From NCBI RefSeq assembly GCF_014356525.2, contig NC_052508.1, positions 52,944,442 to 53,008,441 on the forward strand: 64,000 bases of DNA. Direction: 5' to 3'. Within the stretch, counting starts at the first letter, position 1. The number at the start of each line of letters is the position of its first letter. Both the position numbers and the translations under genes were made by a program. Below, piece by piece: positions 45,026 to 58,129 of this stretch. The DNA is from Nilaparvata lugens. Lineage: Eukaryota > Arthropoda > Insecta > Hemiptera > Delphacidae. The notes under the pieces are model-generated. The model was not told the origin of the DNA and did not search any database. It saw nothing but the letters and a program-made list of their open reading frames with translations.

Positions 45026-48000
45026 AACTGAAAATTCCATGTGATTAATATGTGTTCTTGTGGAATGCATGTAAGTATGAAATAGGGTATTAGTACTTCT
45101 ATATGTAGCTACTTTCAAGTAATGAATGATTCACATGGTATTTAGGAAATGAAGTTCAACTCAGAAGAAGAAATAGAATTCAAACAGGGTGGATAAAATA
45201 TCAAGCTCCATCAGACATGGTATGGTTGATATCACGTCTATTTACTGGTCATTCGATAGCAATCGGAGAATAGAAGCCATTAATATCATCGATCCAATTT
45301 CAAATTCAATATTGATTAGTCCCCAAAATTTATAGAGCTTTAAAAAAAATGTGTGAATGCAGGGCTACTTATTTATAAAATAACATCATGGTACCCTTTT
45401 TTGAAAACTTTTTATATTAAGCTTTTCAAAAATAACTTATGATTTACAATAATGTTTACAGATATGATTACAAAATATGTCTGAGAAATCGGGCCTTGAA
45501 CAGTTTTTACACAACCCAGATGCAATTAAGATGAACAGACACATGCTAAGATCAGACAGACTATCAGAGATCGGGAATATCACAAGGTGTGAACGACAGG
45601 AAAGGTAGGATAAGCGGCTGATGAAGTGAGAAAGTAGTCATGTGAGGATAGGCTCGGCGTCATATCAAGAAGCGCAGTACAGAGACATACATAGTGGCCA
45701 CAAGTACACGGCATCCGACAGACGGCTATCTAGTTCTGGGTATAATTGGTATAATAACAACTTTCTTGACGAGCCGAAGTCCCCGTATAAGGTACTGGTC
45801 CATCCTACAACTGGGCTGTGGAGAGAGTGTACTTAGAACATCTGTTCATCTGCTCACCGTCTCTCTCTCCGACGCTTTTCTCCTTTTCCGACCAAAGAAC
45901 AATCCTCTCTTCCCTGCCCGAAAACCCTCCGGTACATTCCTCATCCATCTGATTGGCATATGTCATTGTCACCGTCAAAAACCTCTACATTCCTCCCAAA
46001 ATCCCCGAAAACAATCCGATAATCGCGCGTATTATCGGGAAAATTTGCATGTCACTGACTTTTCAAAGCGTTTCCGCCATCTGGAAGCTCTAAATAATTC
46101 AAATAAGGCGACATAAAGTGAATGCAACGCCTCTCATCGACCATCTTTATAGATAGCATCTTCCAGACATCTTTTTTTGTTGTTTTCCTAAAAATGTTCG
46201 ATCCCGAGCTGCTTTGCACATAATAGCTGCTGATTTATTCAGAAACGGCGAGATTTGGCTCGAAATTTCAGCGCAAGCCGCGAATTATTTGCGAACATAT
46301 GGTGTGTTCTGTATACTGTATTACCGGTGTAGTGGTTGGTAGCTGGCGAAATTGGTGGCCGAAAACCTGGTGGATTTGAATAATTCAATAGCAATTCAAA
46401 CTGTTTTCAAACACAAACAACTGCAAATGCTTCATGCAAATACAGTGCCACCTCGTACTTGGAAATTTGTGGCTATTGTGTTGCTAAAATGTTATTCATA
46501 TTGTTGAAAACAACAAACTTGATAAATAGCTTAAAAACAACTCTCACTAAATTAGGTCGTCCTCATATCAGGTATGTAGATGTCATGGTAACAAATTTGG
46601 AGACCTATGAGGAAATTAAGATTCACCATTACACATTTAAAAAAATATTCCATAACTAAAATTAATGATATCTCAACGTGAATAATACATCTACAGAATG
46701 AAAGTCTAAACAAGAAAACGTAATTTAAAAACAGTTCATAATTCCTAATCCTAGAACTGTGCTTCAATTTATTCATTTTCCTAATAACAATTATACAAGA
46801 AATAGATTCTACTTACATTAATAATCCTTATATTGCGTAAGGATTATATTTGATTTTGTATGCTGAAAATTTTCCAAATTGAGAACAGATTTGCAGTTAC
46901 TGTACGTTTATGAGTACGTTGTAGGAGGTTTTATGCTTTTATCTGCTAGATACATTCCATTCCATTCCCAACAGATTGGAAAAACAGATACTATCATCAT
47001 ATCATAGCATTTTTGTATAGCTTTCCTTGTTCTAAATCTATTTCCCTGTCTCATAACAAAAACCTCCTCAGATCTAGAAAATCTGTTTAATTTATGCTAT
47101 TTTCGAATCCAGATAACAATCATAGGAATTCTCTACAGCTGAAATGAAGACATATTCATTATACGGATCACAATCTATAGGCTTCCTATTATTGGATTGG
47201 CGCTCCAGCTATTTAATAGAAATCAAATTGGCTCCTGCTGCTGCATTCTTAAACTGGCTTCCTCAGCATCATTAATACGAATCGGCACAGTGATTCCTTA
47301 TAGAGCCTGAACATATTTTGTATGACTGTTCTCATAAATGATCTAATTTATTCTCCTAATTAAGATATTGAATTGGAAATATTAATGACTCCTGAGAAAT
47401 GATAAGATCGCTGAATTGACAGTGACTTGGCAGCAAATTTTGACAGTTTTGAATGGATAAATAGGTATTCAAATCATAAATAAATTTTAGTTGTAGACAC
47501 TATTGAGTGAATTAATTTACATTCAAAATCGTGCCTCAAGGAATACTCCCACTTTGGACTAAGATAATATTAAATGCATCATGAAGCCGGTTATTTATAT
47601 GTTTTATTTTTGGAATTACTCTAGTACCCCTTTGTTCTTTCCTCTAAGAAATGAAGGGGCATTAGTTAATTCAATCAAATAACTATTAAGTAATACTATA
47701 AAAATAAATTGTATTATTTTTAGACAATTAGAAGCTTATCAATTCTCGACGGAGTCGGAATGATTTTTTATGAGTGGGTCAGTATAATACATGGTTGATG
47801 CATCTGAGGTTGAGTCTGAATACCTGGAGGATAATATCCATATTATACAATGCACCTGGATCTAGGAGCTCCAAATCTCACAAATAGAATTCGTTGACAA
47901 CACTTGACCGATTTTCAAGAACTTACAACTATGATCCTAAATGGATGATCCTATAAGGATTGCATTTTAGAATGTCCAACCTACAAATTATCGGAACCTG

Positions 48001-48060
48001 TCATCTGGAAAGGCTTTGTCATACACATAACACACATCGGAAACATCAAAACATTCTGTA
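45026..48060. other. unassigned region
   Basis: A stretch of slightly higher GC at about 45640-46110 has open frames on the plus strand without recognisable motifs. The rest is AT-rich. No gene is supported. Confidence 0.3.
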
Positions 48061-48064
48061 AATC

Positions 48065-48840
48065 ACATATTTTTCAATCTTTCTTTTATATCTTACCTCC
48101 TCAACTTTATCCTTCCTTTATATCTTCCTACTATCCTTTTCTAGCTATCCTACTGTCTCTTTCTAAATGCTTCTCTCCAAGTCTCATCGTCTATTTTCTT
48201 ATCTTCATATATTTTTCTGTGAATCTCTAGCTTCTCTCTGGCATCTTTCCTATTGTCACTCATCACCTCTTCATCATTCTCTTCTACTCTTTCTTTCTCC
48301 CTAACAGTCTTACATCATCTTTCAATCATATTGTCATGATTCTCTCTAGTTTTTATTCTCTTTCTAATATTTTCCATCTCTCTCATTCTATCTCCTCATT
48401 TTCACTCTCTCTCTCTCTCTCCTGGACCTTATCTCAGTCTCTTATTGCCCTTCTTTTCCTTTCTTCTTCTTTTCCATATTTTTACTGTATTATCTCCTCT
48501 TCTAATATCTTTCCAAGTTCTTTGTCTTTCCTTCTCTTTATATATTTATCTCTCTTATTTCTCTTCAATGCTTGTCCTATACTGAAACTCTCATTCACTT
48601 TTTTCTCACTTTCCATATTTCTACATATGTCTCTCTTCGCTACTTTTTACTTTTTTCTTCCTTTTCAATAGTATTTCCTTCTCATAACATTTTTCATATT
48701 TTCCCACCAACTCTACTGCTGTCTCTTCTCTCCTTATTGTCTTGTTCTTCCTTTCCATATATTTTCTGCCTGTTTTCCTCGTTCCATCTTTTCATTCCTT
48801 TCACTGTCATGACGGTCTCCACAAATGTCCTCTCTCCTTT
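48065..48840. repeat. long pyrimidine-rich tract
   Basis: For nearly 800 bp the plus strand is dominated by C and T (about three quarters in a line I counted), with TCTCTCTCTCTC at its core (48405-48420). Open frames here translate to S/L/F-rich nonsense and are composition artefacts. It probably belongs to the same repeat type as the tracts at 52.3 and 58-59.7 kb. Confidence 0.7.
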
Positions 48841-48879
48841 TTTCTATCCTGTTGACGAGTCTCTTACGATTGTGATCTA

Positions 48880-49315
48880 ACCTTAGCGTCGCTGTAGGCC
48901 TCCGCCTGCCCTAGACATCCGATGTCCGTCCGTCCCGTTTCAGGGTCACATCTCAGGTGGCATGCTATTTGAATAGAGAGCGATCTCGATCGATAGCTAT
49001 CCAATCCGGATTGAATTATTTTTAGACGAGCGTCATCGATTTCGGAAGCCAGGTGGCCGGGCCTGTGATCGCAGAATATTCGGTCTCATAATAATTCTCT
49101 GGTGTCCTTGACAGCATCTCAAGCGCTGACATCTGCTTACAGACTGTCCATCATTTTAATGAACGGCCGACAGTCGGCTGCTCTTTGAGATTCCTTACCT
49201 GGCTCAAAAATATCACAAACCCATGCGGCGTTTAATTATTTAAATAGGCGAAGCAATCGATGAGTGAGCCGGCTACAAATATAGTTTAAATCAATTAAAC
49301 TTACCTATATAAAGC
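48880..49315. promoter_or_regulatory. GC-richer island with a TATA-like site
   Basis: The island includes GTCCGTCCGTCCCGT (shared with 58.05 kb), two CAGGTGG motifs, ATCGATCGATAGC and TTAATTATTTAAATAG. It ends at TATATAAAG (49306). Such mixture could be an enhancer or promoter, but no transcript unit is seen. Confidence 0.2.
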
Positions 49316-51700
49316 GCCACCACTTTCGTACTTTTCGCCATATTTGTTTAACTGTCCAGATGGATTGACGACTGACGGCCCCTTTACAAGACGTGTTGAA
49401 AGTTTCCAATCTCCAACTTGGTCGATTCAGGTGGCTGTATATTATTATTCGTGTTATGGCTTCATCATGTTGGTTACCATATGGCTGTGTGAACTGGTAT
49501 TTGGGACAGATTGAAGGATTCAACAGGGAACATGATGACAGGACATAGTATGTGAACTCAATGATTCTCATTTTCCTTCAAAAAGTGAGATTTTGATGCC
49601 ATTTTGTAACAGAGGGGAATTTTAAACATTTTGATTGTGATGTAATTTTATCAAATTAGTGACGACTTATTTAGGCTATTTAATGTGCAATGAATTATCA
49701 TGTCTTATGATTGTGAACAATGTATGTTCTATCGATAATATCTTACGATCCTCTACGGCTGCTAGCCTACATAATATTATGCTATAGTTTGGCTTATAAG
49801 GGTTCAAACAAATTGTACTTGAAAATATATTGATAAAGATCAGAGAGCCTGCTAACCTGTCATCTACTATGATGGTGAAAAATAATGTAGATTGTAGAAA
49901 TCTAATTGTATTAGAAGGGATTGAATTGTGAAGGAATGTGTGAATTGAGTACGATATTTTTAATTAACATCCAGTATAGTCACAATACTACTGAATTAAA
50001 AAACGTATAATATAAACGTACCAACCTTACTGATAAACTTATTACTCTGATAATCTCTGCTTCCGAGATTAAGTAATGATCTCTTCAATTATTGTGAAGT
50101 TATTGGTTGAGCTTTATTCTTGGAAAATCTTAAATTTCATACTATATTTTTACTGTACTTCAGCTGGAACCAGCTTTTTTACCAGGCAATTTTATCTTTG
50201 AAAAAATCTTGTTTAGAACTCAGTCCCTGGTAATTCACACAAAATTGAATAAAAAAAAATAGAGGATCAAATAAATTTTTTCCCGATTCTTAAATCTGCA
50301 CTTACAGAGGTGAATTAATACAATGCATTAATGTATGAAATAGTTTATTATACTGCCACAGCTGCTTCTCCAAGACTTTGTGCAAGTATTATGAACGTTT
50401 CCATATTTGACAAAGATTTTATCTTATCATATTTCCCGGAGAAATGTGTTGTTTTGTCGGACGTTTCTTTTGTAACAGCCCATAATATTTTTGTGAGATT
50501 AGAATCAGTTTGAAAGTTGGTGACAACGGGTCCAAATATAGATCGTCTAGAATAGAAGTACCGGGATAAAATCATCCCAGCTGTCACTTCTAGAAAAGGA
50601 TAGAGACATCAACGTCTGAAAATCTCCGACTGAGAAACGATCACCTCATTGTTCCGTTCTCGTATTCAAAACAGTTACGAATGTCATCTGAATAAATTAT
50701 TCAATTTTACACAATGATAATCTTGAAATCACATTATTCGAATAATATGACCCGTGTATAGAAGTCATAATTACATGGGTACTGTTAAAGGGTACTCTAT
50801 GTATTGTAATGGTATGAAATAAGTATAGAATATAAATTTATAAATATAAGATAAGTAAATTCAAGATGTTTGTGAGTCGGAACAGGCAATAACCGAATCA
50901 TTGCACGTGAGATGATAATGATGATTTACATACCAATATCTTCCATTTAATTTTGCAAATATATCTAATTAACTGATAGACTTCAAAAGTCAATCTACCA
51001 ATCTCCCAAGTGATTCACTTTGTTGTTTAGTACGGTATTAAAAATAAATTGAGGACCATTCACCTCGATGGGAAGCTGTGCTTATGAAGTATCTATTTTT
51101 TCGCAGTTTCCGTGCTTATTTCTGATCTCACAAAGATGTTCATTGAACACTTTTTCACGAATTGTAACTTTCCACTCTGGTTGTACCACTCATATAAGAT
51201 GGTTAATGTGTGATGAAGATTAAGAAAGGATTACTCATTACATCGAAGAGCCTCTTTGAATTTAAAAACAAACTTGTAATCTTTCCATATTTGAGCTTTC
51301 TTGGCTAAAATTCATTCAGGTGTTTTGTTGAAAACACGGATAACAATTAGTAATTAAAATGTTGCAGATCTATCTTTTTCCTTCTTCGAATCTGGTTCCA
51401 TTTTCTTGGACGTGGATCTATGCTTTTGGATGTGAATCCATTCAATTTTTCGTAATTCTCATGAAAATGATAGTTTATTCTGTAACTTCTCTGACTCAAG
51501 AAGCAGTGTTGTAGCGGTGACTTCCGGTCGTCTGCCGCACTTCCGTCATTGATTAGGTTTGTTACTAACTTCAGAGACCAGATCTGGAGGTATTTTGGGG
51601 CTGATGGATTATGCAGTACACACAGTATTAGACGGAAAGGGTTGCAGACGTCTGCTTAACAGACGTGCAGCACGTGAGATCACAGACTGCCACAAACAAA
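49316..51700. other. unassigned sequence
   Basis: No supported feature. Confidence 0.35.
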
Positions 51701-51872
51701 TGACTGAACGCAGGTGAGGACCGAAATAGTTGCAGATGCTCAGATGCTCTCTGAACACTTGCAATACGACGGTGTGTGGGAGGGAAGGAGAATTTAGAGG
51801 GGGAAATGGTGGGGAAGAAATTGGAGGAACGAGAAAGAGAGTAGAAGGAGCAGAACGAGAGGAGGAGAGAGA

Positions 51873-52220
51873 GATTGATTGATTGATTGAGTACTTTATT
51901 TATGTAGATTACAATATATACTGGCTTATACACTTATATACAATAGCTTACGATACAGCAAAGTTATAGATGAATTTACATAATATAGACTAAGAAAATA
52001 ACTATTGAACTGTATATGATATGAAAAAGCAATTTGTAATATAATAACTATAGATAATAATCATATTGTTATGCATCTACATAAATTGGCGGAGCTTTGG
52101 ACATATCAATGTCCATTCTTTGGGAAGAATATTAAAAATATCCTCCCCACTAACTCTACCAAAAAATGTCAAGAGAAGGAAAATGTACAATACGGAAGAG
52201 GGTCAGATTGAACCAGATAA
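51873..52220 (-). mobile_element. LINE 3' end, minus strand
   Basis: The tail is (GATT/TTGA)n at 51873-51890. On the minus strand the last coding stretch reads FFGRVSGEDIFNILPKEWTL then ICPKLRQFM-stop (52180-52085), a typical LINE ORF2 C-terminus (FNILPKEW). About 200 bp of 3' UTR follow. The element is truncated at its 5' side. Confidence 0.7.
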
Positions 52221-52349
52221 TATGTAGATGAAAAAAAATAATTATAAATTTCATGTAGATACAAATTACTTCATTTAAGTTTGCTCATAAGCACTAAAAT
52301 TATCCAATGAAATATGAAGTGAAGAGTTATTGAACGATAATTATGGTGT

Positions 52350-52960
52350 TGATACGTGGAGGAGATAGAAGGTAAAAGGATGAGAGTGATGAAGTGGGAG
52401 ACAGGAGGAGAAAGAGGAAAGGAAGTGAAGAATAAAAGATTAGAAAGTAAGAGGAGAAGAAGTATGAGGAGAAGAAAAGAGAGAAAATCAGTTAAAAGTG
52501 ACAAGAAGAAAGAAGTATTTAGAAGGATAAAACGGAATAAGAGGAAGAATAAGAAAATAGCATAAAGTTGAATAGGAGAAAATTCACAAAAAAAAACTAA
52601 AATATTTTATTGGAGGGGAAGATTAAGTAGAAAATATAAAATCATACATGGAAGGTATGCACGAAACATGATAAACGTATGTGAAAGAGAATGCAAAATA
52701 ATAGAGAAGGGGAAGGTGGATAATAGTGGTGGAAGAGAGAAAAGTAGATGAAATTCAGGTTGTGGTGGGAGAATAAGTTGGAAGAGAGCAGCTGAGAAAA
52801 TCATTGGTAAAGAGTTATATCATAGAGAGAAAAGATAGGATAATGCTATTATTTTCTCTTTAGTGATATACAATAGTTGCAGATGATTATGAGAAAACCA
52901 GAGAATGAGAGGAAATAGAAATGGACCAAACAGAAGAAGTGAGAATAGATTAAAGATAAT
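52350..52960. repeat. long purine-rich tract
   Basis: G and A dominate the plus strand, e.g. GGAGGAGAAAGAGGAAAGGA near 52404. The ORFs (K/R/E-rich) are composition artefacts. It mirrors the pyrimidine tracts at 48 and 58 kb. Confidence 0.7.
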
Positions 52961-53004
52961 ATAATGGATTATAGTTGAAGCCATGAGGACAATAGTTGGT
53001 CTCC

Positions 53005-53185
53005 GACCGGGTTGGTCTAGCTATTGGTAAAGAGCATTACAAACTTCGGCCTGCTAACATCGCCTGGTTCGTGGGTTCGAATCCCGCCGATGGAATAGAT
53101 GTTTGATCATCTCATACATTTACCAATGCACTACCCGTGCACGAACAAAAAGCTGATTTGAGCATCATCCACAATAAAAAAAAGA
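53005..53185 (+). mobile_element. tRNA-derived SINE, copy 1
   Basis: A-box-like TTGGTCTAGCTATTGGT (53012-53028) and a perfect B box GGGTTCGAATCCC (53073-53085) stand 45 bp apart, as in tRNA genes. The body continues with GATGTTTGATCATCT and ends GCATCATCCACAATAAAAAA. Not a functional tRNA: the cloverleaf is broken and the tail is SINE-like. The same body and tail recur at 60.4 kb. Confidence 0.75.
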
Positions 53186-53604
53186 TCTTATATTAATTTT
53201 ATTCCAATTATAACAAAAATTATAAAGAAAGTTGGAAAGTTTGGGCGTTTGATGGAGCAGAATAAGGAGTGAAGGATAAATATTAGTAAAAAAACAGTAC
53301 AAAGAGTTTGAACTTACTATCACTGAGTTTTGGCAATACTAGAGTTAGAAAGCGGGCTTTGGCACACTTGTTCCACTAACTCAAAATCTTCACTGAAATA
53401 GTGTCGTCTAAGAAATTCTCCGAACTTGTAGAAATTATATTTACAGCTTTCTGAGTACCAATCCCACCTCCAAGCTGTCAACAGTTCGCTTCTATTACAC
53501 ATCTGTCCACCTCAATTTTAAATTTGTAACAAATTTGATCTCATGAGAAAACAGGAAGGATGACGAGTGCTCTGAAAGTAAGTGAGCTTTGGAGACAGAA
53601 TGTA
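53186..53604. other. unassigned sequence
   Basis: No feature recognised. Confidence 0.35.
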
Positions 53605-53698
53605 TGGTAAGATTCACTTTAAAGTGCCAGCATGGCTTCAATGTGAAGCTTAGATGTTAACTCCAAAGAATGCTGACAGTTTCATGTGAATCTCACTA
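53605..53698. mobile_element. hairpin MITE (GCTGACAG family), copy 14
   Basis: Left GGTAAGATTCACTTTAAAGT then GCCAGCAT; right GAATGCTGACAGTTTCATGT then GAATCTCACTA. TATGG lies on both sides and may be a target duplication or part of the ends. Confidence 0.75.
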
Positions 53699-55140
53699 TG
53701 GAAGTCATCACTCATGCTCCTTGCATTTTCCAACACGACTCTGCTCCGAGAAGATAACTTGTTGCCAATATTTATTTTGGCTGGCTTGCATGTGAACGAT
53801 CCAAGCAATGTTTTCGAATAATTTCTAAAGTGAGATTTAATAGCGGGCTCATAGCGCTCATGGTGCCAATTAAAACAAGTGGCTAATTTCGGGTTGAAAA
53901 TTTGTCAACCAGTGGAAGTGAATGATTTTTAAAGCAGGATAATAACTTTGTAAGCCTAATTTTATCAGGCTATTTGGAAGATGTTGTCAATGGATAAATT
54001 TTCGACCTATGAATTTTCAAAACTTTGAAATTATCTTTAAAACTGATCAGAACTGTTTCACTTTATAGTATACGAATAAGCACTGCATTACTGCATTTGA
54101 AGATCGAATTTTACGAATAAATTCTCACACGTGCAAGTTATCATAGACATTCATTTGTCTATAGTTTATCCAAGTAATTGTTCAGTACGTTCCATTCTTC
54201 CATCTAGTAAAATTAAGAAACTTATATATTATCAAAATTCCATCTAGCTGTTTACCCTGTTGTCAATATTTGCATTAGCAGAAGTCTTCGGGGTGAATTA
54301 CAGCATTTAATTTGGATTTTCGTTTAATAATAATTATTATATATTATACTTATTTTACACTCTTAATACTGTTACTCTGTTACTTATTGTTTTGGAAGTT
54401 ATTTATGCAATATTAAGAATATCACAATCCTAGCGTCAGAATTCAATATCATGTTTCGCAACCTCTCCTTTTTTTGCCTGAGAAAAAAATTATTAATTAT
54501 CACATTTATTGAGAGGTAAAATAAATCATTCATGATCTGAACTTATACTTTCTAGTTGACCCTCTTTCCATTTTGTTCTACAATCCATGTACTAAACAGT
54601 ACTCTATCTATAGGTGCCCCAATTGGTATCACTTTCCATCCATTCTAGCAGCCTGGTTCAAACTGAAAACTCATAAAGTGAAGCTATTATTGTTTATAGT
54701 TCAGCTTTGGCTGTTGAAGGATAGGTTTGTATTAATTAGTTCAAGAGTGAAAGCAGTATGAATTCCAGTTCGACATCACCCCAATTTCTATACTCAATTA
54801 CTATCCACGGAATACGATCATACACTCTCATACAGTCCAAGTTGTGATATTCTATATTCTGTAATGAGCAAACAAACTAATTTTAAATTGCTTTTCCCAT
54901 ATTTGTGTTATTGATGCACTTATATTTTATGTTACACTTTCATTATTCTATGTTAAAATGCACTTATATTTTATCTCACAATCTTATTTCTATTATTGGA
55001 AAAGTACTGGAAATCTCTCTTCAGTCAATTTCTAGCTGCTTGTAGGCTTGCTTCTAGGCTAGATTAGTCTCCAATAATAGCATGCACTATGACTTTGTGA
55101 TTGTAAGTATTATGACTCTATAAAACTTTGTGAATACAAG
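53699..55140. other. unassigned AT-rich sequence
   Basis: No supported gene or repeat. Confidence 0.35.
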
Positions 55141-55240
55141 TACGCATGGATTTGAGGCGGAATAATCACGTACGTAATTTGTGGAATAAATTTGAGGCCG
55201 TGCAAATGCATGGATTTGAAGCGGAATTATCGAGGATCAT
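55140..55240. repeat. GCATGGATTTGAGGCGGAAT diverged tandem repeat
   Basis: GCATGGATTTGAGGCGGAAT at 55144 and GCATGGATTTGAAGCGGAAT at 55209 lie 65 bp apart, with a weaker AAATTTGAGGCCGTGC unit between. Confidence 0.55.
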
Positions 55241-55743
55241 GATTTTCTGTCCCGAGGCAAAATAGTTGCATTGGAATATCTTGTGTAGTGCTCCAGATGA
55301 ATTCATATACCTACCGCAGTCACTCAAATTGTGCATTAACGCCTGTGAGCTGTATTCAGCAGAATGTGTATTTTTGAAGTCCATTTGGAAAAGGAGTAGA
55401 AAGTATGTCAATTTCAATTCTATGCTAGGAATTTATCAATTTGAATCACATAAATATATCTCAATTGTTACACCTCCAATTTCATGGTAATTGTTCTCAA
55501 GAACAATTATACTTTTAATACTTTTCATTATAGTTGTAATTGTGTAATTGATGAAGGTCTCTGGTGAAGAAAGGTTTATCTGGTTGGTTGGACTGAATTC
55601 ATTTATTCAATCATTTGTTCCAGTTTTTTTCTGCGTGTGTTTTGAACCACTAGTATTATTGAGAATGTTACTTGCATGATGTTGTATGATGTCAGTTCTA
55701 TTAGTGCGATAATTCAATGAGATGGGAGTTGATATGCATTATC

Positions 55744-56165
55744 ATTCAAATTCAAATTCAAATTCAAATCTATTTCTCAAAAAACATACACAATAAATTA
55801 TAATAATCCAATATTATAACATATAAAAATAATACAAGAAAAATACTATTAAATATATAAAATGATCCCAAAACTGCAGTATATTTTTTTATGTCCATCT
55901 ATGTTTAAGGAGAGCCTACAAGGTAAAACCTATGCGTAGACCTAAGTTGCAGTAATATATTTATTCAATATAAACTAAGAAATTAAACCAGAAAGATTAA
56001 AGATTAGTGGAACTTACACACAAATATAAATTTGTAGATTGAATTAGATAAAAGTTAGTAAAACACAATAATTATTATTCTATGATAAAAAAAAACAAAA
56101 CATAAAAACAAGAAATGTATGGTTATCATTACATTATAACCACACATACAACTACATTATTGACA
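55744..56165 (-). mobile_element. LINE 3' end (3' UTR only), minus strand
   Basis: A tail of ATTCAA units (55744-55769) is followed by CTATTTCTCAAAAAACATAC and AT-rich sequence, like the TTGAAA-tailed end at 2375. No coding region remains. Confidence 0.5.
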
Positions 56166-56168
56166 TCT

Positions 56169-56306
56169 AAAGGTGCGTACAGTCAGCTGAGTATATCTGT
56201 ATTTTTACAGAAACGGTATGATACAGATATAAAAAGCTTTGCATCAGCTGATTAAAAGTGAATTGCTCATGTTCGCGGCGCGTATATCTATCTGTACGCA
56301 CCTTTA
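56169..56306. mobile_element. MITE with TAAAGGTGCGTACAG ends
   Basis: TAAAGGTGCGTACAG (56168-56182) and CTGTACGCACCTTTA (56291-56305) are exact inverted repeats. Inner CAGCTGA and GATACAGATATA motifs also pair. It is about 138 bp, non-coding, with TA-type ends. Confidence 0.8.
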
Positions 56307-56418
56307 CACTTTACAGCCCTAACGAATCATCAAGGAGCATACTGAGAGCAAGTCACTCTTCTGGTAACAGAACTCATAAAACCAAACTGTCATTTACTCT
56401 CGCCACAACTCTTCTCCC

Positions 56419-56521
56419 ATAGTAAGATTCACCTTAATCTGTTAGCATTCCATATGGATGTCACCAATGCGTCTCATTCAATCAATGCCGACACTGACAG
56501 TTATAAGTGAGATTATCACTG
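56419..56521. mobile_element. hairpin MITE (GCTGACAG family), copy 15
   Basis: Left CATAGTAAGATTCACCTTAA, then TCTGTTAGCATTCC; right CTGACAGTTATAAGTGAGAT, then TATCACT. The core is diverged. Confidence 0.65.
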
Positions 56522-57655
56522 AATCTCAACTGATGAAAGTAGTTCGTTCACTTCATAGCGTCTCATGAAACCAGGATGCTCTTTGTTTCCGATAATAAAT
56601 GGAGAATAATAATGTGCTTTGGGGGGCGGGTGAACCAATGTTGATTGCATCTGCGGTAGTGGAAATGAGTGAGAGGGAGTGAGTGAGCGAGCTGAAGTCT
56701 TGGGTTTGGGCGGGTTTTCACGCCGCGTTATCTGACGCACCATAAACTTGGGCTGACCACGTGAGCTTGGATGCTGTCATAAAGTCAGGATAAGGAAGAT
56801 CGTGTTGCTCCTCTGCAATCTGGTCAGTGGGCGTTGATTCAACTGACCAGTTGATTTAACGCGTTTTGATTATCAACTATTCAACTGTTTCAATAGTCAA
56901 GATATTAGTTGACGCGCCTTCATTACATTGTCTCTTTCTAGATCTCTTGAGCACAACATTTCAAAGTAAAGGAGATAACTCAAAACAATATCAGTTTCCA
57001 TTCAATATGTTTGAAACATTTCCGGCTTTACTACATTTTTCCAAACTCGATAATTGATAATTTTATTTACTTAAATTGGCAATTCACTGATTTGGAGCGT
57101 TTTGGATGGATGTGGAGTTCGGGTGAAAATGAAAATAGTCCTGTATTTGAATAGATCTTGAAACTTACTTGAATATCTTCTCTATTCGTGAAGCAAAATT
57201 CAGAAATTGGAGAAGTTCAATCCAGAGCCTAAGCGATACCACCAATATAGTTAGTTATCCTTAGTTCATATACTCATCCTTCCCAATTAATTCATATGTT
57301 TACATTACAGTATCAATATAGTAAATTAATTGTTGCTATCAAAGTTTTGTTGATGTTTTTAATAATATGTTTAGTTCCCACTCTCACAATTCAAACTTGA
57401 TTGAGCTGAATCTGTTGACTTAATCTGCCCATCGACTAAATTTATTACTTGAGAGCTTGGTCAGATGTATTCTACATATTGTAGTGGAGTTGTTTCACTT
57501 TCAATATAATCAGTAGGCCTAAACAGTAAAAACTTATTCACAGAGTTTGATCATTTCTCCGTGATCTTTCACATTTTACGGATATAAAATCATTAGTTTA
57601 ACGAGTTATTCAGAACAAGTTGCTTACTCAGTTATACCAACTTTAGTGTGATGAC
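56522..57655. other. unassigned sequence
   Basis: Slightly GC-richer near 56620-56840 (CACGTG at 56758); nothing assigned. Confidence 0.3.
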
Positions 57656-57660
57656 TACCA

Positions 57661-57756
57661 ACTATATTGATATTCACTTTAAACTGTCAACATTCCCTAT
57701 GGATATTGTGAAGCTTCCCATTCTGCCAATGCTGACAGTTTGAAATAAATATCACT
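57661..57756. mobile_element. hairpin MITE (GCTGACAG family), copy 16
   Basis: Left TATTCACTTTAAACTGTCAA, right CCAATGCTGACAGTTTGAAA. Arms are well matched; the outer ends are degraded. Confidence 0.7.
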
Positions 57757-57964
57757 TGAGCAGTTTCGAGTTGCATCGATTTCATTCTCAAAAGTGACCT
57801 GATTATCTTTAGAAAACTGAATAATTCAAAAGAGACTCGCGTCCTCTATGTTAAATTTCGAACTTCTAAGACACCTTACAATTTCAACTATTTCATCTAT
57901 CAACTACAGTTAATTATCTCAGAAACAGTTTCATTTCGTTGATGTTAATCGACCCATAACTAGT

Positions 57965-58080
57965 CTGATTGTAGGTGGGTGTAAAGAGTTGCGGCAGAGA
58001 ATCCGTGGGGTGGGAACGGAGGTCCGTTCCGGCCACGATTCGCCCGAAGCCGTCCGTCCGTCCGTCCCGTCCCGGACACT
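57965..58080. repeat. GC-rich segment with (GTCC) run
   Basis: GTCCGTCCGTCCGTCCCGTC ends a GC-rich stretch that includes GGAACGGAGGTCCGTTCC, a near-palindrome. A shorter GTCCGTCCGTCCC occurs at 48.9 kb, also next to a pyrimidine tract. Confidence 0.6.
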
Positions 58081-58129
58081 GTTTATTTTATAGTTGCAAC
58101 GATTAACAACTGCTCTGTTGTTTTATTGT

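Noticed and set aside
45694..46116. 140-codon plus-strand ORF in a GC-richer stretch
   Set aside because: No family resemblance, unconvincing composition, and an overlapping second frame. I could not support it as a gene.
48336..48880. Two plus-strand ORFs of over 100 codons
   Set aside because: They fall in a C/T-rich tract; the Ser/Leu/Phe-rich products follow from base composition.
53005..53090. Possible tRNA gene
   Set aside because: A and B boxes are present, but acceptor and anticodon stems do not fold and the body and tail recur at 60.4 kb, so it is a SINE.
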